64,000 nucleotides of DNA from Christiangramia sabulilitoris (GCF_007050985.1 NZ_VHSF01000003.1:221500-285499), one strand, 5' to 3'; shown: positions 17,102-26,079, numbered from the stretch's first letter. A program made the numbers and translations. The notes: a model not told the origin generated them from the sequence alone.

Positions 17102-17749
17102 ATGTACAAATTTACTTTTAAATTATTCATGGCCATGCTATTCTTATTTAATTTGAATACAGCGATGGCCCAAACCAATCTGTATCAACATCCACAATTT
17201 GATCAATTAACCGCCGGTCACAAAATTATTGCCATTGTGCCATTCGAGGCAAGTGTCAATCTACGACCTAAACAAATGAAAGACATGACCCCAGAGCAAT
17301 TAGCTAAGCTGGAAGAGAGCGAAGGTTTATCGATCCAGGCAGCTATGTATTCCTGGTTTCTCAAGCGCAAAAAACGTGGTGACTTAAAGGTAGACGTACA
17401 GGATCCCAAAAGGACAAATGCACTTCTTCACCAGGCAGATTTTACAGATCTTAATTTGCATACCCCTGAAGAAATCGCAGCAATACTGGGCGTTGATGCA
17501 GTAATTTCAGGAACATTCGAGACAGACAAACCAATGTCTGAAGGTGCTTCAATTGCCCTTGGTCTGCTTATTGGTTTCTGGGGTAGCACCAATACTGCGG
17601 TGATAAATATGAGCGTAAATAATGCTGAAAGTGGAGAGCTGCTTTGGAATTATAATAAAAAGGTCAGAGGCAGTCTGGGTAGTGATAATGACACCCTTAT
17701 AAACACCTTAATGCGTAAAGCATCAAGGCGTTTGGGATATACAGATTAG
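17102..17749 (+). CDS. Secreted protein of unknown function
   Basis: 215 residues with a signal peptide (LFMAMLFLFNLNTAMAQ). The mature part has a Rossmann-like opening (KIIAIVPFEASVNLR), the text LGVDAVISGTFETD and a glycine-rich hydrophobic segment (ASIALGLLIGFWGS), then ESGELLWNYNKKVRGSLGS. This resembles periplasmic proteins of the CsgG/GNA1162 type that begin with an IAIVPF strand and end with a GELLW segment. That is a resemblance by eye, not an assignment. Monocistronic, with its own promoter and terminator. Confidence 0.75.
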   Translation: MYKFTFKLFMAMLFLFNLNTAMAQTNLYQHPQFDQLTAGHKIIAIVPFEASVNLRPKQMKDMTPEQLAKLEESEGLSIQAAMYSWFLKRKKRGDLKVDVQDPKRTNALLHQADFTDLNLHTPEEIAAILGVDAVISGTFETDKPMSEGASIALGLLIGFWGSTNTAVINMSVNNAESGELLWNYNKKVRGSLGSDNDTLINTLMRKASRRLGYTD

Positions 17750-17767
17750 CAAATATCACCATAGAAT

Positions 17768-17799
17768 AAAAAAGCTGTCAAAATCTGACAGCTTTTTTT
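17768..17799. terminator. Bidirectional intrinsic terminator
   Basis: AAAAAGCTGTCA-AAATC-TGACAGCTTTTTTT hairpin between the convergent 17102 gene and the aromatic operon, placed to end both transcripts. Confidence 0.9.
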
Positions 17800-17804
17800 A
17801 TACC

Positions 17805-18893
17805 TTACCGTATCCCGTCAAGGATCTTTTGCTGGTGGTTGATCGATTCCTGGTGAATTGCCTTGAACATCCTTAATACAAATTCTTCACTAAGACCTTT
17901 CTCCTCACCTTCCAGCACCATTTTACCCAGGATCTCATTCCATCTTTTAGTTTGCAGGATCGCTACATTCTTTTCTTTCTTAACCTGTCCAATCTCTTCG
18001 GCGATCTTCATTCGTTTCGAAAGGATCTCCAGGATTTGAGTATCGGTTATATCTATCTTGGATCTTAGAGCAGTTAACTTGTTCTGAAATTCTTCACTTG
18101 CAGAAATTTCTTTACGTACTTTAAGGTCTTCCATCATTTTTATAAGAGTTTCCGGGGTGATTTGTTGGGCGGCATCACTCCATGCTTTATCGGGAGTATG
18201 ATGAGTTTCCACCATAAGTCCGTCATAATTAAGATCCAGCGCGGTCTGGCATAGATCAAAGATTATATCCCTTCTTCCTGCAATATGAGATGGATCCAGG
18301 ATTAGAGGCAGATCTGGAAACTTATTCTGAAGCTCGATAGGTATCTGCCATTCCGGATTGTTTCTGTATTTGGTCTTTTCATAGGCTGAAAATCCACGGT
18401 GGATCACTCCAAGCTTATTGATATTAGCTGTATGAAGCCTTTCTACGGCACCAAGCCATAGAGAAAGATCAGGATTTACCGGATTTTTAACCAGAACTAT
18501 CTTATCTGTACCTTTCAAGGCATCTGCAATTTCCTGTACGATGAAGGGAGAGACAGTGGTTCTAGCACCTATCCAAAGAATATCAACATCATGTTTTAAA
18601 GCAAGATCTACGTGATTCGGGTTTGCCACTTCTGTAGTAGTAAGCATTCCTGTTTCTTCTTTTGCCTTCTGAAGCCATTTTAAACCTAAAGCTCCAACTC
18701 CTTCAAAATTACCTGGCCTTGTTCTTGGCTTCCATATTCCAGCTCTTAGCACGGTAGCATCGCTATCTTTTAATTGGTGTGCGATCGTTAGTACCTGTTC
18801 TTCAGTTTCGGCACTGCAAGGTCCGGCAATTACCAATGGATGCGATAATCCAAAATCATCCAACCACGTTCTGAGTTCCTTTTTATTTTCCAT
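17805..18893 (-). CDS. Bifunctional DAHP synthase / chorismate mutase (AroQ type)
   Basis: 362 residues. The N-terminal ~260 residues are a type I-beta DAHP synthase: PLVIAGPCSAETEEQV, VLRAGIWKPRTRPG, LVKNPVNPDLSLWLGAVERL, LPLILDPSHIAGRRD, DGLMVETHHTPDKAWSDA. The C-terminal ~90 residues are an AroQ chorismate mutase helix bundle (KLTALRSKIDITDTQILEILS). The protein links the first step of the shikimate pathway to the branch-point step for Phe/Tyr. It is the last gene of the operon and overlaps tyrA by 11 bases. Confidence 0.94.
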   Translation of the reverse strand: MENKKELRTWLDDFGLSHPLVIAGPCSAETEEQVLTIAHQLKDSDATVLRAGIWKPRTRPGNFEGVGALGLKWLQKAKEETGMLTTTEVANPNHVDLALKHDVDILWIGARTTVSPFIVQEIADALKGTDKIVLVKNPVNPDLSLWLGAVERLHTANINKLGVIHRGFSAYEKTKYRNNPEWQIPIELQNKFPDLPLILDPSHIAGRRDIIFDLCQTALDLNYDGLMVETHHTPDKAWSDAAQQITPETLIKMMEDLKVRKEISASEEFQNKLTALRSKIDITDTQILEILSKRMKIAEEIGQVKKEKNVAILQTKRWNEILGKMVLEGEEKGLSEEFVLRMFKAIHQESINHQQKILDGIR

Positions 18894-19767
18894 TTTCCAG
18901 TATTTTTAATTCTTCGTTATTACTTATTCCGTTTAGCACCTCTCTTATATGGTTCGTTTTTTCCATTTCGTTAAAAACCTCCTCAAAATTATCTTCCTGC
19001 ATTAGTTTTCTGAAATACTTCAAATTCGATATATATTCGTCCAGGGTTTCTATTACATTTTTCTTATTAAGATTGAAAATAGGCGTCCACATGGCCGGAG
19101 AACTCTTTGCTAATCTTACGGTGGAAGCAAAACCACTTCCTGCCAGGTCAAATATATCCCGTTCGTTTTTTTCCTTGTCCAATACGGTTTTCCCCAGCAT
19201 AAATGAACTTATATGCGATAAGTGTGAAACATAAGCTATGTGACGGTCATGGGATTTTGGATCCATATACCTGATCCTCATCCCTATCGCCTTAAAGATC
19301 TCCAGGGCTCTTTCCTGTAATTTGAAGGCAGTTTTTTCCACCTCGCATATTATACTGGTCTTATCTTTAAATAATCCATGAATGGCTGCGGTAGGTCCAG
19401 AAAATTCTGTCCCTGAAATTGGATGCCCAGCCAGGAAATTTCTACGCTTTGGATGATCAGCTACTTTTGCACAGAGATGTTCTTTGGTAGAACCGGCATC
19501 GGTAACCACACAATTATCATTTACAAGGTCCAGGATTATAGGCAAAACTTCCAGCGAGGCATCTACCGGAATCGCCAGGTAGACCAGATCTGCACCTATA
19601 AGGTCTTCAAATTTTGCTTTATGATCTATTAAACCTAATTCCAGAGCTTTATCCAGGTGATGTTCATCACTGTCTATCCCATAAATCTCTACCTGCTCCA
19701 AAACCGATTTGAGATCCAGGGCAAATGATCCTCCTATAAGGCCAACTCCAATTATAAAAACCTTCAT
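18883..19767 (-). CDS. tyrA: Prephenate dehydrogenase
   Basis: 294 residues. The NAD-binding motif is IIGVGLIGGSFALDL at the N-terminus, followed by the helical dimerisation domain with HPISGTEFSGPTAA and VSHLSHISSFMLG, including the conserved substrate-binding histidines. It makes 4-hydroxyphenylpyruvate from prephenate. No ACT domain is present, so feedback control may act elsewhere. It overlaps the aminotransferase gene by 4 bases. Confidence 0.94.
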   Translation of the reverse strand: MKVFIIGVGLIGGSFALDLKSVLEQVEIYGIDSDEHHLDKALELGLIDHKAKFEDLIGADLVYLAIPVDASLEVLPIILDLVNDNCVVTDAGSTKEHLCAKVADHPKRRNFLAGHPISGTEFSGPTAAIHGLFKDKTSIICEVEKTAFKLQERALEIFKAIGMRIRYMDPKSHDRHIAYVSHLSHISSFMLGKTVLDKEKNERDIFDLAGSGFASTVRLAKSSPAMWTPIFNLNKKNVIETLDEYISNLKYFRKLMQEDNFEEVFNEMEKTNHIREVLNGISNNEELKILENGK

Positions 19768-20909
19768 TTCTTTATTCTTTTAAATGCTTCATCGATCAAT
19801 TCTTCACTCGCACAAAGAGAAAACCGTACATATCCCTCTCCCTGAGATCCAAAAATAAACCCGGGAGAAATAAAAATATCATATTCATAAAGCAATTCGT
19901 TTACTACTTCTTCAGAGGTTTTCCCTTCCGGAGTTTTGGCCCAAATGAAAAGACCAACCTGTTTGTCACTTACCTCACAGTTCATCTCTTCTATCAATGC
20001 CAGAATTTTCTCTTTCCTCAGGGCATAAACCTTATTCTGCTCATCAAACCAGGAAATTCCAAGCTTAAGCGCCTCGATAGCTCCTGCCTGCACTGGATAA
20101 AACATACCGCTGTCCATATTTGATTTCACCTTTAAAACAGCGTTTATATTTTTCTGGCTCCCGGCTAAAATTCCGACCCTCCATCCGGCCATATTAAAAC
20201 TCTTGCTCAGGGAGTTTAGCTCCATCACATAATCACTTAACTCATTTTTTTTAAGAATACTTCTGGGTTCATCATTCTGAATAAAACTATAGGGATTATC
20301 ATTGATCACCAGGATCTCGTGTGTTTCGGCAAATTCTGTTAGTTCCCTGAAAAACTTTTCTGAAGCTGTCGCTCCGGTAGGCATATGAGGATAATTCACC
20401 CACATAATTTTAACTTTACCAAGATCTTTTTTCGCGAGTTCTTGCAGGTCTGGCAGCCAGTTATTTTCGGCATTCAATTCATAATTTCGTTCCTTAGCCT
20501 CCAGAAGTTTAGAAACAGAACTATAAGTTGGATACCCGGGATTAGGCAGCAATACTTCATCTCCAGGGTTTAAAAAAGCCATGGATATATGCATGATTCC
20601 CTCTTTACTTCCCATGAGCGGAAGAATTTCAGTTTCAGGATCCAACTTAAGATCGTAGAATTTTTCATAAAATCTGGAAATTCCATTCCTCAATTCATTC
20701 ACCCCTTTATAGGGCTGATATTGATGAGCGCCGTTAGAACTCAGGGCAGAATTTAAAGCCTTTACCACCTCTGGTGGTGGTGCGAGATCGGGGCTGCCTA
20801 TCCCAAGATTAATAATTGGCCTTCCCTGCTCCCTTAGCCCGGCAACTTCCCGAAGTTTTTTCGAAAAGTAGTATTCCTGAACTGTATCAAGTCTTTTTGC
20901 CGTTATCAT
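19764..20909 (-). CDS. Class I/II PLP aminotransferase, probably aromatic
   Basis: 381 residues, fold type I. The glycine-rich N-terminal segment is INLGIGSPDLAPPPEVV, and the PLP lysine lies in LNSLSKSFNMAGWRVG. It lies between pheA and tyrA with 4-base overlaps on both sides, so the likely reaction is transamination of prephenate, phenylpyruvate or 4-hydroxyphenylpyruvate. Substrate preference is inferred from context only; the closest general family (LL-DAP/alanine/aromatic aminotransferases) is broad. Confidence 0.88.
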   Translation of the reverse strand: MITAKRLDTVQEYYFSKKLREVAGLREQGRPIINLGIGSPDLAPPPEVVKALNSALSSNGAHQYQPYKGVNELRNGISRFYEKFYDLKLDPETEILPLMGSKEGIMHISMAFLNPGDEVLLPNPGYPTYSSVSKLLEAKERNYELNAENNWLPDLQELAKKDLGKVKIMWVNYPHMPTGATASEKFFRELTEFAETHEILVINDNPYSFIQNDEPRSILKKNELSDYVMELNSLSKSFNMAGWRVGILAGSQKNINAVLKVKSNMDSGMFYPVQAGAIEALKLGISWFDEQNKVYALRKEKILALIEEMNCEVSDKQVGLFIWAKTPEGKTSEEVVNELLYEYDIFISPGFIFGSQGEGYVRFSLCASEELIDEAFKRIKK

Positions 20910-21733
20910 ACAAGCTTATTTTTATAGATGCCCAGAACTTTAAGTTCTTCGGTCATTAATTTTAATACGTTAATCGCTTTTTCCAGATCGTCAAACTTCT
21001 CAAAAATCACATCTACGAAAAATGAATATTTCCAGGGTTCATCGATTATGGGAAGAGACTGGATTTTGGTCATATCCAGGCAACAATCCCGGAGGATATT
21101 TAAAACCGAAACCAGGCTCCCCCGTTCGCTTTTCAGATCAAATTTAAGTGATGCCTTATCCAGTTTTTCTCCGTTAGGTTTTTGCTTTTCAGTACCCAAA
21201 ACCAGAAACCGGGTAGCATTGCTTTTTATAGTATGTATTTCTTTCGCCAGAATTTCCAGACCATACATTTCTGCAGCGGCTGGGCTGGCCACGGCAGCGA
21301 CCTTCAATTTTCCTTCTTCTGAAATCCTTCTGGCAGCTTCCGCAGTATCTGCGTCTTCTATCAATTTAATATGCGGATGTTTTTTGAAGAACTCCTTGCA
21401 TTGTAGTAAAGCCATAGGATGAGAAAACACCTTTTTTATTTCCTCAATTTTCTGTCCTTCAATCGCCATCAAATTCATATTTACCGGCGTATAATGCTCC
21501 CCAATCACACTCAAATTATATTCATCAATAAGGGCATAATTTGGCAAAATTGAACCGGCAATACTATTCTCAATGGCCATGACCGCTTCATTGGTTTCTC
21601 TGCCTGCAAGCTTTTGAGCAAGCTCGTGGAAAGACAAATGCTCCATTACCGCAATATCCTTGTGGTAATAATCCATCGCTACCAGATGATGAAAGGAACC
21701 TTGAATCCCCTGTATGCCTACTTTTTTATTCAT
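20906..21733 (-). CDS. pheA: Prephenate dehydratase
   Basis: 275 residues. The catalytic PDT domain has GIQGIQGSFHHLVAMDYY, AIENSIAGSILPNY and the active-site text SNATRFLVLG. A C-terminal ACT domain follows (RGSLVSVLNILRDCCLDMTKIQSLPI), consistent with phenylalanine feedback. It converts prephenate to phenylpyruvate. It is the first gene of the operon; its ATG lies only 6 bases past the U-tract of an attenuator terminator, with no Shine-Dalgarno visible. Confidence 0.94.
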   Translation of the reverse strand: MNKKVGIQGIQGSFHHLVAMDYYHKDIAVMEHLSFHELAQKLAGRETNEAVMAIENSIAGSILPNYALIDEYNLSVIGEHYTPVNMNLMAIEGQKIEEIKKVFSHPMALLQCKEFFKKHPHIKLIEDADTAEAARRISEEGKLKVAAVASPAAAEMYGLEILAKEIHTIKSNATRFLVLGTEKQKPNGEKLDKASLKFDLKSERGSLVSVLNILRDCCLDMTKIQSLPIIDEPWKYSFFVDVIFEKFDDLEKAINVLKLMTEELKVLGIYKNKLV

Positions 21734-21738
21734 ATATC

Positions 21739-21771
21739 AAAAAAAAAGTCCCGATCTAAGATCGAGACTTT
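21739..21771 (-). terminator. Attenuator terminator of the Phe/Tyr operon
   Basis: On the minus strand AAAGTCTCGATC, loop TTA, GATCGGGACTTT, then U-tract: eight T from 21746 to 21739, ending 5 bases before the pheA ATG. The 3' arm contains GATCGGGA (21756-21749). The same GATCGGGA occurs inside the leader ORF at 21814-21807. Both can pair with TCTCGATC (21767-21760; seven Watson-Crick pairs and one G-U), so antiterminator and terminator are mutually exclusive. Confidence 0.88.
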
Positions 21772-21795
21772 ACTATAATTTTATGTTGATGTTAA

Positions 21796-21873
21796 TCATA
21801 TAGCATTCCCGATCCTATTTCTGGTATAGAAATAAAAATAATAGAATGCGTTCCAAGTGATTAAACCTTTCAT
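21796..21873 (-). CDS. Phe/Tyr leader peptide (25 residues)
   Basis: ATG at 21873, TGA at 21798-21796. Residues 10-16 are FYYFYFY, encoded by seven consecutive aromatic codons (three Phe, four Tyr); Trp is at residue 7. The first residues read MKGLITWNA and the tail TRNRIGNAI. The antiterminator segment GATCGGGA begins at the codon for Arg20, two codons beyond the space a ribosome stalled at Tyr16 would need. A ribosome reaching the stop codon would cover it and let the terminator form. This is the textbook layout of ribosome-mediated attenuation, responding to charged tRNA-Phe and tRNA-Tyr. Confidence 0.86.
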   Translation of the reverse strand: MKGLITWNAFYYFYFYTRNRIGNAI

Positions 21874-21892
21874 TTCGAATAATTACGAAAGA

Positions 21893-21923
21893 CTAAAGTA
21901 ATGCTTAAATTTTATAATCAAAA
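21893..21923 (-). promoter_or_regulatory. Probable promoter of the Phe/Tyr operon
   Basis: TTTTG (21923-21919), an 18-base spacer and TACTTTAG (21900-21893), one mismatch from TAnnTTTG. Transcription would start near 21886, giving a leader RNA of about 150 bases that contains the leader ORF and attenuator. Confidence 0.55.
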
Positions 21924-22057
21924 TTAATTAGCATCAAAATCTTTAGTTTTCTGAATTTCGGAAAATCAGTGATAAATACCAACGATTTATAATTAATCTG
22001 CTACTTAAACGTTGAAATTTTGAAAAATAATCAGCAGTTTCCCTGATTATTTATTCC

Positions 22058-22065
22058 TAATTTTG
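22058..22065 (+). promoter_or_regulatory. -7 promoter element of gldA
   Basis: TAATTTTG matches TAnnTTTG and lies only 12 bases before the ATG at 22078, so the transcript would have a very short 5' UTR. This also argues against the TTG at 22063 as a start codon. Confidence 0.5.
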
Positions 22066-22077
22066 AAACTGAAGAAT

Positions 22078-22998
22078 ATGTCTGTATCTGTAGAAAATAT
22101 CACCAAACAATTTGGCAGCCAAAAGGCTCTGAATGACGTTAGTTTTAAAATAGGCAGCGGGGAGATCGTTGGATTTCTTGGACCTAACGGCGCTGGAAAA
22201 TCCACGTTGATGAAGATCCTGACGGGCTTCCTCACCCCAGATTCCGGTTTCGCAGAAGTTTGTGGGTATAATACCAAAACTAACATTTCAGCAATCCAAA
22301 GCCAGATTGGCTATCTCCCGGAACATAATCCATTATATCTTGAAATGTTCGTAAGGGAATATTTAAATTTTAATGCTTCGGTTTACCATGCAGATAAGAA
22401 ACGTGTCGAAGAAGTTATCAAACTAACCGGCTTAACCCCGGAAGCGAACAAAAAAATAGAGCAACTATCCAAAGGATACCGGCAGAGAGTTGGCCTGGCT
22501 GCAGCGCTTTTACACGACCCACAGGTGCTTATTCTGGACGAACCTACCACGGGACTTGATCCAAATCAACTGGTAGAGATCAGATCTTTAATCAGGAATA
22601 TTGGAAAAGCTAAAGCAGACGGCAAACCTGGTAAAACAGTTTTTCTCTCCACTCATATTATGCAGGAAGTGGAGGCAATCTGTGACCGGGTTATTATTAT
22701 TAATAACGGAAAAATAGTGGCAGACAAAAAACTTAAAGATCTGCGCGAGGAAAATGAACAGGTTATTTTTGTGGAATTTGATTATAGGATCGAAGAAATT
22801 GCGCTTAAGGACATACCCCAACTTAGATCTGCTAAAAACACGGGCGGTTTTACTTATGAGTTGATCTTTAATACTAAAAAAGATATGCGACCGGCAGTTT
22901 TTGATTTTGCTCACGACAACGGATTAAAGACACTTCAGCTAAACCAGAAGACCAAGAACCTGGAAAGCCTTTTTGCTGAATTAACGGCTTCACAATAA
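22078..22998 (+). CDS. gldA: Gliding-motility ABC transporter ATP-binding subunit GldA
   Basis: 306 residues from the ATG at 22078; an upstream TTG at 22063 overlaps the promoter. ABC ATPase motifs: Walker A GPNGAGKSTL, signature LSKGYRQRVGLA, Walker B VLILDEPTTGLDP, H-loop STHIMQEVE. With its C-terminal accessory domain it matches GldA, which works with the permeases GldF and GldG; those are not next to it here. In Flavobacterium johnsoniae GldA was linked to gliding, but many non-gliding relatives carry it. Confidence 0.85.
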   Translation: MSVSVENITKQFGSQKALNDVSFKIGSGEIVGFLGPNGAGKSTLMKILTGFLTPDSGFAEVCGYNTKTNISAIQSQIGYLPEHNPLYLEMFVREYLNFNASVYHADKKRVEEVIKLTGLTPEANKKIEQLSKGYRQRVGLAAALLHDPQVLILDEPTTGLDPNQLVEIRSLIRNIGKAKADGKPGKTVFLSTHIMQEVEAICDRVIIINNGKIVADKKLKDLREENEQVIFVEFDYRIEEIALKDIPQLRSAKNTGGFTYELIFNTKKDMRPAVFDFAHDNGLKTLQLNQKTKNLESLFAELTASQ

Positions 22999-23125
22999 CT
23001 AAAATCTAACTAGAGAATCCTCATCATGTCCCGAAATATTGGGAGTTTAAGGATCTCGTGAAAAGAAGTTGAAACTCCAGAGGCAATTGGACAGCTTATC
23101 AAAGCCTTCTGAATAATGAGCTTCA

Positions 23126-23160
23126 AAAAGTCCCCATTTTAGGGGATTTAGGGGGCCTCG
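23126..23160. repeat. Short intergenic repeat-like element (GTCCCC...GGGGATTTAGGGG)
   Basis: The text AGTCCCCATTTTAGGGGATTTAGGGGGC resembles the element at 37037-37063 (AGTCCCCTTGGGGGATTTAGAGGC). It supplies the stop codon of the DUF2807 gene. Such elements recur in Bacteroidota intergenic DNA. Confidence 0.5.
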
Positions 23161-23903
23161 AAAATCAACCTTCCCCTAAAATGTTCTTCCACATCCACAA
23201 CCGGTGGCCGGTTCACTGAAATTATATCTCCGTAGCTAAAAATATTCCCTTTCAAACTTTGTTGAGGATTGACGATCAATTTATTGGTCCCGCGATGAAA
23301 AAGTTCATAATTCTGTACAATCAGATCCCTCGCCTCAAGTCTGCCATCACCCGCAGCAAAGAACCCGTCGAAATTTTGCACGCTTCCAGATAGGAAAAAG
23401 TGAGAATAATTATCATTGGTAATCCTGAGGTTTTTCACCTTCAGATCTAAAATAAAAGCACCATTCGTATGAATTTCAGGATCTACGGCCTGATTTTCGG
23501 AAACCAGCCATAGGTTGTCCAGTTCCAGAGTTCCGATACTTTCCAAAGGAATATTTCCAGCATGGCGTATATAAGTCAATTCTGGTGTGGTAACGTAAAT
23601 TTTAGTGACCCCATAATCCCGGAATAAGTTACATCGATTTTCGTTTCTCAGGACCAGACGATTATCAACTACTTCTGCCGTTATCTCGTTAAGCAGATTT
23701 TCTCCACTTTCTATGATCACTTTATGTTCAGCTCCCTGGGTAATAAATAGTTTTATCTTATCGTAAACCATAATTTCCTGAAAAGCTTCCACCGTTACGT
23801 TCCTGCTGACAATATCTCCGGTTGTCTGGAGACAATTTCCCGCATCTTCAGAATCACAACTAAGAAAACCTACCAAAATCATCAGGATTAAAATCTTTCT
23901 CAT
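23148..23903 (-). CDS. DUF2807 (GIN-type) lipoprotein
   Basis: 251 residues. The lipoprotein signal is KILILMILVGFLSC. The rest is a right-handed beta-structure of the DUF2807 type (head GIN domain), seen as VTVEAFQEIMVYDKIKLFITQG, NLLNEITAEVVDNRLVL and YVTTPELTYIRHAGN. These are secreted or outer-membrane adhesin-like domains of unknown role, common in Bacteroidota. Its ATG overlaps the stop of the PagL-like gene by 4 bases, so the two form an operon. The stop codon lies inside a repeat-like element. Confidence 0.85.
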   Translation of the reverse strand: MRKILILMILVGFLSCDSEDAGNCLQTTGDIVSRNVTVEAFQEIMVYDKIKLFITQGAEHKVIIESGENLLNEITAEVVDNRLVLRNENRCNLFRDYGVTKIYVTTPELTYIRHAGNIPLESIGTLELDNLWLVSENQAVDPEIHTNGAFILDLKVKNLRITNDNYSHFFLSGSVQNFDGFFAAGDGRLEARDLIVQNYELFHRGTNKLIVNPQQSLKGNIFSYGDIISVNRPPVVDVEEHFRGRLIFEAP

Positions 23904-25003
23904 AACCTGTATCCTATTGAAAATTCAACCGCTTCAGCATTTGCACCGTGAGATCTTACGGTTACAGAAGCCCACCAATCATCTGTAATCTTTCTTTCCA
24001 GGCCCATTCGATTATAAACCTGCTCTACATAATCTGTATAAGGATAATAAGCATAATACCCTAACTGGGTGATCAGGGCCATTTTGTTGAAGGTAAGCTT
24101 ATGTCCAAGGAAAACCCCGATCCTTTTTGCATCTTCATCGCCCCGGGTACCTTTTGAGGGGAAGGCCGAGGCCTGATAATTTATAAACTCTTCCATAGAT
24201 CTTGAAAAAAATAATTCAGTTCCCGCCTGTAGAGTACTTTTATGGTTAATAACCTTATCTGCATACGCAGCCAGCGTTAAAAAAGGCAATTTAGGAGAAC
24301 CCACCACACCCGCGGTATTGAAACCGCTCCTTACCGCAAAATTATAACGCACCGGTTCAGTGTATTTTTCATTTTCTTCTCGCAGGATATAATCCGGATG
24401 ATTTTCATGATCCAGTGTATAATTCAACCCTACATTAAAGGTAAAGGTGTTTGTACTGTGGTTTGGCGAACCGGTATCTGCATTAGAATAATGGATCACG
24501 GTAATTCCGGCATTTATTCCCAAACCTCCAATAATATTCTCTTTTTGCAGATTACCCATTAAATAGGTAGAACTTAGAAATCGCGTTCCAAAAGCGTTAT
24601 TGAAATAATTAGTATCGGCATCATAAGGATTGGTTGTGTATGCAACGCCCTGTCCTATCCTTATCATAAGTAATCTCTTTATAAAATAGAAGCTGAAATG
24701 CCCATACATAGAATAATTTTCTCCTAAATAGGTGTTTTTCAGATCCTGGTATATAAATGAAAAACCATAATCGGGATAATTATATCGCCTTTCCCATTTT
24801 TCCAGACCGTAGGTCTTCCTGTTCAGGCTTAGTAAAATACCATTAGGATGATCGGTGATCAAATGAGCGATATCAGGATTATGCTCCAGGATAGTACCAT
24901 AATAATAACTGGCATCTAAAGAAAAATACTTTTCAGGTTTTTCTTCCTGGGCCAGGGATATAAAACTGCATAGAAAGAGCAGGAACGGGGCAATTCTTTT
25001 CAT
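23900..25003 (-). CDS. Outer-membrane lipid A 3-O-deacylase-like (acyloxyacyl hydrolase) protein
   Basis: 367 residues with a signal peptide (APFLLFLCSFISLAQ) and alternating beta-strand pattern, ending with a hydrophobic aromatic C-terminus (VEFSIGYRL) as expected for a beta-barrel. The text HYSNADTGSPN matches the PagL active site (His-Ser in HxSNAxxxxPN). It probably removes an acyl chain from lipid A at the outer membrane. It is longer than Pseudomonas PagL, which is usual for Bacteroidota homologues. Confidence 0.82.
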   Translation of the reverse strand: MKRIAPFLLFLCSFISLAQEEKPEKYFSLDASYYYGTILEHNPDIAHLITDHPNGILLSLNRKTYGLEKWERRYNYPDYGFSFIYQDLKNTYLGENYSMYGHFSFYFIKRLLMIRIGQGVAYTTNPYDADTNYFNNAFGTRFLSSTYLMGNLQKENIIGGLGINAGITVIHYSNADTGSPNHSTNTFTFNVGLNYTLDHENHPDYILREENEKYTEPVRYNFAVRSGFNTAGVVGSPKLPFLTLAAYADKVINHKSTLQAGTELFFSRSMEEFINYQASAFPSKGTRGDEDAKRIGVFLGHKLTFNKMALITQLGYYAYYPYTDYVEQVYNRMGLERKITDDWWASVTVRSHGANAEAVEFSIGYRL

Positions 25004-25063
25004 ACGAAAGCAAATCTAACATATTTACGAAAAAAACTGCCTTTTAGTTGAAAGCATAAAATC

Positions 25064-26020
25064 CTAAAAAACCGCGGTGGCAATTTTCTGAATATTCGTG
25101 CTTTTTCCCATAGAATAATAATGTAGTACCGGGACTCCGCCGGCAATAAGTTCCTTGCTCTGCTGTATGCACCATTCTATCCCTACCTGCCTTACCGCAG
25201 CATTATCCTTACACTTTTCCACTTCCCTGATCAAACAATCTGGCATATCCACATGAAATCTATGCGGAATAACGCTTAACTGTTTTTTGGTGGCAATTGG
25301 TTTTAAACCGGGAATGATGGGAACATCAATACCGCTCTCCCGACATTTTTCAATGAATTCGAAATACCTGTTATTCTCAAAGAACATTTGGGTTACCACA
25401 TATTCCGCACCGGCCTCGATCTTTTCTTTTAACCGTTGAATGTCCTTATCTATACTTGGGGCTTCCATATGCTTCTCAGGATAACCGGCAACACCCACGC
25501 AAAAATCGGTGTTATGACCTTTTTCAATAACCTCATCAAGATATTTCCCCGAATTAAGGTCGTAGATCTGGTATACCAGATCTTTGGCGAAGCAATTCCC
25601 GTTCTTCTCGGGTTTAAAGTAAGTCTCACTTTTTACCGCATCCCCGCGCAAGGCCATCACATTTTTAATTCCCAGGAAATCCAGGTCGATCAGGAAATTT
25701 TCGGTATCTTCCTTAGAGAATCCACCACAAAGGATATGCGGTACGGCATCAACTCCATATTTGCTCTGGATAGCAGCACAGATGCCCACGGTTCCGGGAC
25801 GTTTTCTCACGATCTTTTTTTCCAGCAGTCCGTTCTCCTTTTCAGAATATACGTATTCCTCCCGGTGGTAGGTCACATCAATAAACGGTGGATCAAATTC
25901 CATCAATGGATCTATATTTTCATAGATCGAATTAATATTGTAACCCTTCAATGGCGGTAGGATCTCGAAAGAGAACAAGGTTTTCTCCTTGGCTGCTTCT
26001 AAATGTTCGGTGATTTTCAT
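25064..26020 (-). CDS. metF: Methylenetetrahydrofolate reductase
   Basis: 318 residues from the ATG at 26020. A longer frame from 26134 is open, but its extra 38 residues translate an intergenic repeat (AMLSLSKHEGK) and are not family-like, so I reject that start. The text TLFSFEILPPLKG, VDVTYHREE, HILCGGFSKEDTENFL and QMFFENNRYFEF is typical of MetF. It supplies 5-methyl-THF to the MetH encoded upstream and lies in the SAM-I riboswitch operon. Confidence 0.94.
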   Translation of the reverse strand: MKITEHLEAAKEKTLFSFEILPPLKGYNINSIYENIDPLMEFDPPFIDVTYHREEYVYSEKENGLLEKKIVRKRPGTVGICAAIQSKYGVDAVPHILCGGFSKEDTENFLIDLDFLGIKNVMALRGDAVKSETYFKPEKNGNCFAKDLVYQIYDLNSGKYLDEVIEKGHNTDFCVGVAGYPEKHMEAPSIDKDIQRLKEKIEAGAEYVVTQMFFENNRYFEFIEKCRESGIDVPIIPGLKPIATKKQLSVIPHRFHVDMPDCLIREVEKCKDNAAVRQVGIEWCIQQSKELIAGGVPVLHYYSMGKSTNIQKIATAVF

Positions 26021-26079
26021 TAAAATTTTTTCTTTTATTATCTGGGCGTTGCCCTTCGGGCCGGGCTTTTCGCTGTATC

